Shown: positions 28,346 through 38,800 of the stretch, in pieces | Layout of the letters: each line of letters opens with the position of its first letter | Position numbering within the stretch: position 1 is the first letter of the stretch | Assembly (NCBI GenBank): GCA_964392385.1 | Contig: CAYMPR010000008.1 | Location: forward strand, 1-42,179 | Direction of reading: 5' to 3' | Source of the DNA: MWEH01 sp964392385 | GTDB lineage: Bacteria > Bacillota > Clostridia > Christensenellales > DTU072 | DNA length: 42,179 nucleotides | Made by a program: the position numbers and the translations under genes | The notes under the pieces: model-generated | What the model was told of the DNA's origin: nothing | Database searches by the model: none | What the model saw: only the letters and a program-made list of their open reading frames with translations

Positions 28346-28375
28346 ATACATAAATCCACGTATAAATGTATCTAC
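28342..28375. repeat. Perfect 10-bp palindrome with GTAG ends, between aldolase and transposase-like gene
   Basis: GTAGATACAT (28342-28351) and ATGTATCTAC (28366-28375) are exact inverted repeats with a 14-base loop. The left arm includes the TAG stop of the aldolase gene. No T-run follows, so it is not a standard terminator. Nearby, TACAGATACAA (28373-28383) recurs at 29716-29726 on the other side of the transposase-like gene. REP elements recognised by RAYT proteins are short palindromes bearing a GTAG motif, so the position is suggestive; the link is inference. Confidence 0.6.
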
Positions 28376-28405
28376 AGATACAAATTAGATGTTTGAGGAG
28401 GAAAG

Positions 28406-29614
28406 ATGGAAAACGAAAATAATATTCAAGAAGCAGAAATAGTTGAAGACCAACTGTCGGAAGATTCTTCAGAAGCGCCAGTTGAATATCCCAAAATAAT
28501 TTACGTACCTCCAGTTAAAAAAGTTAAGAACAACCCTCATCATAGGGTAGGAGCAAGAAACGCAGAAGTCGCTAAGTTCTATAGACTTGCAGTTGATGGT
28601 AAAAGAGGAACAATGGCTTTTCCAACTCCTGAAGCAAAAGCATTTTATTTGGATTGTTTAAAAGCTTCAATTAAATCGTTTCCAGTAGAAGTTCTAGCTT
28701 ACTCAATTATTAACAACAGAGCTTATTTTGTGGTTGCCACTTATGATCAAACTCCTGTTAGCCATATGCGTTGGATTGCTGAAGCTAATTCTGAATATGC
28801 TAAATATTTCAATAAATATTTTAGGGGCGCTGGTTATGTTTTTAAAAGCAACGTAAGAAATAAGCGAATAAAAGATTATATGGATGTGGCTGAAAGTATT
28901 ATGATAGTCCATTCACAACCATATGCTAGTGGTTTAGCAGATGGATATAACTACGAATTCAGCTCATATAAAGAAAACAGAAAGGATAAACTTTCCGAAC
29001 TTAATGCTTTGTATTGGGCGGCTGGCTTAGAAGAAGCGGAGAGTATGATTGGAATAGCACACGACATGGGACCAAGAAACCTCCCTGCAGATTTTTTAAA
29101 CCTTCCAGAAGTTGATAAGTTCGATTTAACTCTTGAAAAAATTCTTTGCGATTATAAAGTCTACAATAAGGAACATATAGATAGCGAAACCATGTATAGA
29201 GTTATAGCCGAGCTTAATGAGAGAGGTGGATATTCATTTGATTATATTGTTACAAAGTTAGATATGCAAAAACAACATAAGTACGAACTGTTAATACAGG
29301 TAATTGTTGATTTAGCAATCACTTTTGGACAGACTTATGATGAGTCCATTAAGAATTTAGGAATTAGTTTTAGTACAAATAAAAAGGCAAGAGAAACATT
29401 ATTAGATGTTGTAACATTAATTTCAAACAGAACACTTTATGCTTATGATTACATAATGAATATGTTAGGACTTGCTTATCCAAACTATGATTTTCTGAAA
29501 GAGCTAATTTTATATATTTGTGATATGAAAGGAATTAGCCATGTTGATGCAATAAAAAGACTAGGGATTCAACATGAACCCCAATATGTCCTTGAACTAG
29601 TAGAGAAGGAATAG
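28406..29614 (+). CDS. Y1/REP-transposase-like (RAYT-related) protein without HUH histidines
   Basis: 402 residues. Residues 1-55 are acidic then basic and look disordered. Residues about 55-195 follow the Y1_Tnp/TnpA_REP domain order (FPVEVLAYSIINNRAYF, WIAEANSEYAKYFNKYFRGAGYVF, KDYMDVAESIMIVHSQPYASGL, FSSYKE). In active members the second strand reads NHVHLL (the HUH metal site); here it is N-R105-A-Y107, so both histidines are lost. The usual catalytic tyrosine seems present as Y158 (KDYMD). Residues about 200-402 are helical and unfamiliar. GAGGAGG precedes the ATG. A terminator ends it at 29643. It is intact and translated in a good context, so it may be a domesticated DNA- or RNA-binding protein instead of a working transposase. 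Confidence 0.65.
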   Translation: MENENNIQEAEIVEDQLSEDSSEAPVEYPKIIYVPPVKKVKNNPHHRVGARNAEVAKFYRLAVDGKRGTMAFPTPEAKAFYLDCLKASIKSFPVEVLAYSIINNRAYFVVATYDQTPVSHMRWIAEANSEYAKYFNKYFRGAGYVFKSNVRNKRIKDYMDVAESIMIVHSQPYASGLADGYNYEFSSYKENRKDKLSELNALYWAAGLEEAESMIGIAHDMGPRNLPADFLNLPEVDKFDLTLEKILCDYKVYNKEHIDSETMYRVIAELNERGGYSFDYIVTKLDMQKQHKYELLIQVIVDLAITFGQTYDESIKNLGISFSTNKKARETLLDVVTLISNRTLYAYDYIMNMLGLAYPNYDFLKELILYICDMKGISHVDAIKRLGIQHEPQYVLELVEKE

Positions 29615-29642
29615 TAATTTAAAAACTAATAATTGTTAAATC

Positions 29643-29666
29643 AGCCCGCTTATGCGGGCTTTTTTT
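29643..29666 (+). terminator. Rho-independent terminator
   Basis: AGCCCGC (29643-29649), TTAT loop, GCGGGCT (29654-29660), then T through 29666. It is a strong G+C-rich stem ending the transcript of the transposase-like gene. Confidence 0.95.
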
Positions 29667-29753
29667 ATGTCAAAATTTTAAAATAAAATTAAATGTAACT
29701 ATTTTGAGACAAAAATACAGATACAATTCACACAAAATTCCAAGAAATAACGG

Positions 29754-29790
29754 TTGTTGTCTTTATACTATTAATATATAATAATTGTGT
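29754..29790 (+). promoter_or_regulatory. Promoter of the giant lipoprotein gene
   Basis: TTGTTG (29754-29759), a 17-base spacer, and TATAAT (29777-29782), then AATTGTGT. The block at 29765-29782 is identical to 19781-19798 upstream of the other lipoprotein gene. A leader of about 50 bases precedes the ATG. Confidence 0.72.
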
Positions 29791-29839
29791 GCGCGTGTAA
29801 TTATACCTTGAAACAGGTTCCTAGAAAGGAATATCCGTA

Positions 29840-32800
29840 ATGAGATTTAAAAGAATCATACCAATAGTACTAGTTGTTATCTTTTTTGCCCTTACTTTAA
29901 CTGGGCTATTGATATCATGCGGAAAGGATTCAAATATAGATTATATTGAGGTTTATAATTCCCCCAAACTAAACTATATTGAGGGCGAGGAACTTGATCT
30001 AACAAATGCACAAATAAGAGTTGTTTATAAAAATAATTCTGAGAAGATCATTGACGTAACCCCAAGTATGATATCTGGATATGATCCGACGATACTTGGG
30101 AAACAATATATAAAAATCTTTTATGAAGACAGAAGTGCAACTTTAGAAATTACAGTGTCAAAACAAGCCATTAGAAATGCTGTAGTTTCTATTGCAAGTG
30201 CAAATGCAACGCTAGTCCAAGAGCAAAACCTTAATTTAAACAATGTTTTTGTAAATTTAACACTTAGTAATGGTGCGACATCTTTACTTCCTGTCACTGA
30301 AGAAATGTGTGAGGGGTTTGATCGCAATAAAGTTGGAAAACAGACTGTAACTGTTAATTTTACTTATGAAGGTCAACTACAACAAGTAAAGTTTGTTGTA
30401 TCCGTTGTCGAAAAAGAGCTTATAGGAATTGAGGTAACCCAAAAGCCTGTAAAAAATATTTATTACGTGGGAGACCCAAATTTAAGTTTGGTGGGTGGCA
30501 AGCTTTTCTTGAAATATAATAACGGCTATTCTACCGAGATAAATATGGTGGATTCAAGCTCAAATCCTATTTCTGGATTGTTTTATAATTGGGACAATAT
30601 AACTATTACTAATAGTAGTAGTGTGGAAATCATATACGGTGGCTTTTCTACATCTTTTGATGTACAGGTTAAAATTAGGGATGTTTTATCATATAGATTT
30701 ATCCAAGCACCAATTGTTCAGATGCAAAATATTCCACTTAATCTTGAGGGTACAGTCATTGAGATAACCTATAACAATAATGAAAAGGAAAACGTAGCTT
30801 TACCAAATGAGAAAGTAACTATTTTAGGCTTTGACGAGACAATTGCTGGACCTCAAACTGCACAAATCGTGTTCAAGTTTGCTTCAGTCACGCTAAGCAC
30901 AAGAGGAACAGTGACTTTAGATGTTGCCCCAAGAGAAGAGTTTTCTTTGGAAATTTTGCGACCCAATACACCTATTTACCAGGATACCCCGATTGATACT
31001 ACTTCATGGAGTTATAGGATTATATATAATAATGGGGAATTATCTGAGGAAATACCTTTTTCTTTATCTATGGTTGTTTGGGAAGATTCAATTCCAATAA
31101 CATCTTATTCCACCCCAGGCGACTATGTGTGGCGAATTGTAAGAAGTAATGAAGTAGAGATATTTTACGATATACAAGTTCTTCCACTTTCTCTAAATGA
31201 AAATTCAATTGAGTTTGTGGATTCAGAAGGAAATCCAGTCGATATCATTGATGTTTTTGTTGGTAATGCACTTGATACATCTGACATATATATGACAATT
31301 ACTTACTCAAATGGAATTCTTAGGGAGGTGCCAGTTGGGCTACCTGGAATTCCTCTTAATTCTTCAAATGTAACTTTTGACAATACTAGCGAAGGACTAA
31401 AAGTAGCCAGTGTTTCCTACTCCGACAATTATATTGATGAATTTACAACTTCAATATATGTAAATGTAATAAGAAGAGTTGTAGGGATAGAAGTTACCAC
31501 TCTCCCGAAAGTCAGATATGTAAAAAATGAAATTTTTGATCCATCAGGATTAGAACTTCTATTAAATTACGAATTTTTGCCAAGTTCTGTTTCTCTTAGA
31601 TATGAAGATGTGAATTTTAGCGGAAGAGGTTGGACTTTTTCATGTGCGTGGTTTGACCAAGACAATAGATTTATAAAAACAGATGGCGAGATAGTGTCTG
31701 GTGAGCCAATTGATATCGTAGTTAATCTTAATAACCCAGGGTTAACAGAGCCTTATGTTATAGATGTAGAAGTTACAAACGATTTTGTTGAATTTTCAGA
31801 ATTCCCCTTCTTTAGAAAAGTTAGTCAAGGAGGAATTGAGTATTTTGAATCCGTGGAAAACTTAGGTACAGTATTACCGGGAATGAGTATCGATTTTGGC
31901 ACTTACTATATCGAGGTTGTATACGAATCCGAGACATTAATGAAGGAAATTACTAGTGAAATGGTGCGTGATTTAGATATTAATAACACTATCCTTTCCA
32001 CACGTCCCATAACTGTTTTTTATCCTAAACTCCCATCTACGCCTGAGGAAGAAGAAACTATCGCCTCAAGAACAACGTATGTGGTGGTAGAAGAAAAATC
32101 TATAACTGGTATTAGCGTTGTGCAAAAACCGATTAAGCAACAATACTACAAAGTTACTGGTGGCTCAATTCCTCTCGACCCAACTGGCATAATAGTTCAT
32201 ATAGAATATGACAATAATACCTTTGAAGTGATTGATGCAGAACAGGAAATAGCTGAAGACAGATTGCTGTTTGCTGGATTTAACTCTGGTGATACTGGCA
32301 TTCAAACCATAACCGTGACATATTATGATGTATTTGAAACAAGATGGGAAACAACTTTCACTATAGAGGTCCTTGATGCAGAGGTCGAAAGGATTAGCTG
32401 GAAAGGTGATAATGAAAATGTATATTGGTATAATTATGATGGCGTAAAAGTTCCCTCTACTACCAAAAGAGAGGGCGATAATATAGATTTATTTGCACTA
32501 AGTACTAGTGCTATGACAGTTGAAGAGGTTACTTATGTTAGCTATCCTTTCATCAATTTATTCCTGACAATTAATTACTCTGATGGCACTTCAAGAGAGA
32601 TATCTTACGAAGAATTTTATCTAAATCTTGAAGTCCTTGATTACAATAAAGATAGTAGCATAAACCAACATATAAAATTAAAATACAAATATTCAAACGA
32701 ATCAGATATCTTTTTACCTGTCGATGTAAAAATGGTGAAAAGTATTCTAAAAGGCATATATATAACCGAAGATAGTCCTTCATTTACCGCGATTCAGGGG

Positions 32801-35800
32801 GCAGATATAGATTTATCGGGAATAAAACTCGGATTAGAATTTGAAACGGATAATCAATTAGACGAAGATAAGTTCGTTCCGATGATTCAATCATATATCG
32901 CTGTTTCTACAAATAATCCGAATGGGTATGACAAGACCAATAGAACCACTGGCACAAGAAATGTTACCATATCTTACACCTTTGATGGCGTTACATTAAC
33001 CATTGAGAATGTCGTTGTTACTGTTAATGATAGAAGATTAATAAAAATCGAATTAAGTGAAATACCTAAGCAGCATTATATTGAAGGGCAAAGTTATGAT
33101 GCTTCGCAAGGCTCTATTACTGCATACTATAACAATGGCGAAACCGAAACGAAATTATTTTCTGAAGCGGAGATTAATTCTCAAGCTAGGTACAATATAT
33201 CAACAATTAACTACGACAGTAGTGAATTTTCAGGGTATGATAAAGTTCAAAGGATTTTTGTGTCATATACCTCAGAAGGTGCTCTTGCCAATGACACTCA
33301 GACACTCGGTTATAACATTATTATGCGCGACAGGAAGCAAGTCGAGGTTAGATTTAGTACACAAAACATATATAGTTTTATATATGGGAATACGGTTGCT
33401 CCATCCGTTCAGCTTTGGGGATTTGATGCTTTCTCGGATTTAGTAAGGAATAAACAATTCAACAATATTGATTTCAAAGTCGAGTATATAGAACAAAATA
33501 TTTGGATAAATAACTCTATGGACCCATTGGTAGACTACACCGTACTACCTACACAAGTAGGCACTTATTTTATTGTTGTATCTTACGATGGAGGCGAAAT
33601 AAATAACTATAATGGTGATGCCACACATAATAAATTCCAAAATTCCGATAGAACTTTAGTAATTGAAAAAAAGAATTTGTACTTTTCATTTTATCCCGGG
33701 CAAAAAAAGATTTATGGCACGGGAAACCCAGACATATTACTTATTTTGAAGGGAAGAAACACCGACCCAATCCTTGATAATCCTCTTACCTTATTTGCTT
33801 ACCAAGATAATTTTAGTTCAAGTAATTTCAACCCAAGTTCAAATACTTACCCTAGCATTTGTTATCTTTCTGACAAACTAGGGAATAAATTCTTAGTGGA
33901 AGGCAATCCTCTTTCTTTAAATATGTTTGAATTTTCCATCACAAGAACTGGTGGACAAGTATTAGCAGAAGGCTCGGCAGCTGGAGACTACAGCATTAGA
34001 TTTTCTGCAAATAAAATACTTAGTAGAAATTACAATTTAGTTTATGAGGATGCTGTTTTTAAAGTCGAGAAAAGGCAAGTTTTAATCATCCCCAATTCCG
34101 TGAGCTATACCTATGGTTTTCCAATGCCTTTAATAACATATACTACCTCTAAAGTTACTGATCCAATTCTAGGCGAAATAGATGCAAGTGGGCTCTATAA
34201 TACTGATACACTCCTTGGACAACTTAATAGGGCCACTCCAACTGTTCATAGTGTAGGTAACTACTTAATTACTAGAGGTGATTTAGGGCTTGCAAACAGC
34301 AACTATATTGTTGTATTTGATAATACTTTAGAATCCGTAACGCCTAAATTCGTTAGTATTCTAGCAAGAAATATTTATGTTCGTGCAGATAGTCGAGTTA
34401 AAACATACGGGGAAATTTTTGCTCCACCTACAGTTCAGTATTTTACTGATTCTCTTTGCACAATCACTGAAGGCGCTTTTGCACAAGGAGATAATCCATC
34501 TGATTTAGGTCAATTGACTTTCAACCATAATATTACCTATCTTTCGCCTGTTGGAAAATATGACGTACTACCTATTATCACTCCTAACGCACAAAGTAAC
34601 ACAAATTATAATATAGTATGTTCAAACGGTGTTGTTGTAGTAGAAAGAAGACAAATAAAAGTTACTCCAACCGACGTTTTAAAAACATTTGGTCAACCCG
34701 ATCCTTTAGTTTTCACATTTAGTGTTTCTGGAATTTCTGGGATTGCTTCTTCAGGCCCCGTGACATTATTAGATCAGTTTGGTAATCCTCAACTAATTGA
34801 TGGAGTTGTGCAAAGAGAATCACTTAGTGGAGCCCTTGTTAGGGATCCGGGAGAAAATGTTGGCTCGTATAACATAAGAATCGGTAATTTAGTAAGCTCT
34901 AATCCAAACTACGTTATTTCATTTGAGGTTAAATATTTAGTTATTACTCAAAAGATGTTAACTGTTGGAATAGATCCCAATAGCCTATCTAGAACATACA
35001 ATGGGCAAAAACCATCAATACCCTCAAATGCATTGACTATCTATGAAAAGGTAAATGGAGTAGATGTTGTATTTGCAGGTAGTCAAGGAGTTCTACCCTT
35101 TATCAATGTTTCGTGTACATATTCCTTGAAAAATGTCGGGCAGTATGCTGTTTCCTTAACCAACACAAATCCTAACTATAGTATTTCTTTGATTAGCTCT
35201 TACATATTCTCTATTTTGCCCAAAACAGTGAGAATTCAGTACAATAACTTACCCGCAAATCAACAATATAAAGCGTCTCCATTTATAATAACTGCAGCAA
35301 TTAATAATGAAGATTTGCAATATCAGTATAACGAAGATGGCACAGTAAAAACCGATCAAAATAATTTACCATTATATGATAATGTAAGTGTATATTTGAC
35401 ATTATCTACAGCGCTTAATGCAGGCAGCTACCAAACAAAAGTGGAAAGCATTTCTGACCCATTAAATTATTATTTACCGCCTGCAAATAATCCAACGATT
35501 TCATTTAACATTATACCGAGAATATTGCTGATAAAAATTAATACAAACTCGCCTGATGGCATAACCTATCAAAGAGAATATAATGGTTTTGATGCTTCTT
35601 TTTCTCCTGCTGATTACTCTATTTCAAATCTTATAGATGGATATGTTGATCCATATCCGTTATTTGAACTTGGAGTAATTATTCCACAAGGAGGTAATCC
35701 TTCTAATGTTCGTTTTGATGTTAATGGAAATGTTATTAGTTACAATGTAGCTATTGTTGAGAACTCAGATGACAGAAATTTTGTATATCAACTAGACAAA

Positions 35801-38800
35801 GCTTACTTATACAAAATAACTCCAAAATTTGCAAGAGTAAGCGTAATTGAAAATTATCTAACAAAAAAATACGATGGAAACCCACCTACTATAACATCGG
35901 GCATGTATTCATTTGTGGAAGATGTAAATATAGATAAAGAGGATATAACTTTTACTTTTGCAAGAGTAACTGGAAACGATGGTCGCAGCAATACTGATTC
36001 GGGTGAATATGGGATCACTGTTGCTTGCTTTGACCAGAACTACCTTGTTAGCTTTGCGCAAAACTATTTCTATACAATTTCGAAACGTAATGATGTTACA
36101 ATTTCGATTGTTGAATCTGCACGTTTAAGACAATACAATGGACAAAATGCTACCTTCAGTTCAGCCAACATTTCTCTACAGTCAGGCTCTGCAACGATAC
36201 CAAAGGTAAGAAACTTTTTAAACAATGGTTCTTATGAGACTTTTATAACTAATTTTGATTATATTATTGATTCTTCAAATCAGTTAAGAATTGCTATAGA
36301 TAAAATATTTATTGATGCAGATACAATTCCGTTTACCAGGACAAATATTAGCGCAGCTCAAACTGCTCTTAGTATTGCAAAGAGCAGGTTGTTAAATTAC
36401 GGAAGTGTTTTAGAGAGTGGAAGTAGTTCTATAATCAATAGTGCATATATAGGTATAGAAGATAAGCTTTTTGCCACATTAGATTCGCTTAATGGAGGGA
36501 ATCTTGAACAAGCAGAAAGTAGTCTTGATTTAGCAAAATCATATATGGTAATGGCCTCTAATAGGGTTCGATATGAAAACACTTACTTGTCTTTTGAGTT
36601 TGGAGAGGAAGATACTAATGATACTTCTAATGTTGGAGTATATCACTATACTTTTGTTAGCAATGACTTTAATGTAGATTTTGCGCTTACTTATACGCTC
36701 GAGAATAGATTTGTTACTATTACTCCTAAAGTAGTATTGGTTCAAATTAGTGATGTAAGAGTAAAATATGGCTGGGCTAAACTTGAAACAGAGTATAACA
36801 CATATGTGGACTATGCTTATTACATGCTAAATGGTGGTTTTATTATAAAGGATGCTCAAACTGGTACAATTCTAAATATTCCTACTATTACTGGGACGCC
36901 AAGGCCTGTTGAAGATTTAATTAGGACTTCTGCTGTTGGTAGATACAGGATTGTTTTAGAGGATTTAGCTACTTCGACTAAATATATCTCTGAATCAACC
37001 GGCAACTACTCTTTAGTAACTGTTTCAGAAGCCTACTTCTATATTGATAAAGCAATTTTAACTCTTAGACTTAAAAAGCATGGTTTTGAAACGCCTATAG
37101 AGTATGGTACTAATCTAGAAATGTTTGCGGTACAAGGTTATGAATATTTGGATTTTGATTCTTCCACTTTCCAAGATGATCAAACCTTATGGCAAGCTGC
37201 AGGGGTTACAGGACTAGAAGATTTATCAGTAAGGATAGAGAAGTTAAAAATGTATTATGGTGGTATAATTGCGCCACACGTTTTCCAGGATGAAATCGTG
37301 GAAGACTCTGTCACATATAATTGTTATATCAACCCTCTAAATCCAAATGGAGGAGAAATATTTAATAGGGTGGTTAATGTTGCCACATACGCACTTTCTG
37401 CAACAGGGTTTTCTACTGAATCTGGTAGTTATGATGTTCATGTTTTATCTGGCGAAGTGAAAATATCTAGAAAGCCATTAAGTCCAAAATTTTTACAAGG
37501 CGGTAGCTATTTAACTAGAACATATGGTAATAGTTACGTTGATTTGTCCTTCAATGGGATTCTTGATCAAGACCTAGCGACTTTTAGCAACTTGCCTGTT
37601 TATAGCATAAGTCCTGAAGGCGTGGCTACTAGCATTGGTTATAGTGTTGGGTCTCCAGAATTTTCCACAATATTTTTAAACGGGGATGATCCAACTTTTG
37701 TAGATAACGCTGATGCCCTTGATCCTACTCTAGGAATTGATACAACGGATCTTTTCGTGTATTTTGATGATCAAGTTTATAATATGCCAGGATATGAATA
37801 TGTACTTGCAAACTATAGTTTTTCATTTAGCTCAAGCTATGATCTAAAAATAAATAAAAGACAAGCAAGCTTACGTGTTGTATCACTTTTAGACACCGCA
37901 GTTATTAATACTGTTTATGGGTCGGCAGAAGACACCTCAACTATCGGCTACAAGATTAATTACACAAATTTAGCCTCTCATGAAACAGCTGAGGATTTAG
38001 GAATTGACAAAAATGGGTTAATAAAGCCAACAATTGAATTCAATCAAAATGCAGGGGCTACTATACTTGATTCCTCTAAAGTTTATTTCTCATATGATGT
38101 ATTAAACAATGAACTTAAGAACTACGAGTTTACTGTTTTAGAAAGCACCCTAAATGTTGCTAAAAAGCCTATTAGTATTTTTGTAAGATCCCCTTATTTA
38201 AATAATAAAAATCAGCTACCAGTTATGTACGAAAGATTTATAAATATGGATACACTAGCATACGACTATACGCACCTAGTAAATAGACTCCAATTACTTA
38301 ATTCTAGTACTTTATCTACATTACTTCCAGGTGTTACTACGCTAGGCTATCAAATATCCCCATTTATAGTAAGAGCAATGATTAGAAATTCCGATCAAGG
38401 TCTAGAAAATGCAACATTAATATATGGACAGTATGGTATTGATGATTTCTTCGCAATCAACCCTTCGGAAATTGCAAATAAATATATCACAACAAACAAA
38501 ACATCTGGATTTGCCTATTCAGATACTTTTGCTTCAGTATTCGTATCGGGATATGCTCCAACTAGTGGAGTTGCAGTAGAGACTGATGCTTCTTATACCT
38601 ACAATTACTTACCACTAAATGTTATGGAAATAGTAAATCACACAATACAAACAACTGCCCCTAATAGTTCTCTTGTAGGGACATATACTGTAAGCGGTTT
38701 AACATTTGTGGGAAATGAAAACTATGCAGTCTCTTTGGAACCAATGGAGTACAAAATCGTTTCACAAGTAGGGCGAATGAGACCTGCTAAAAACCAGGTA

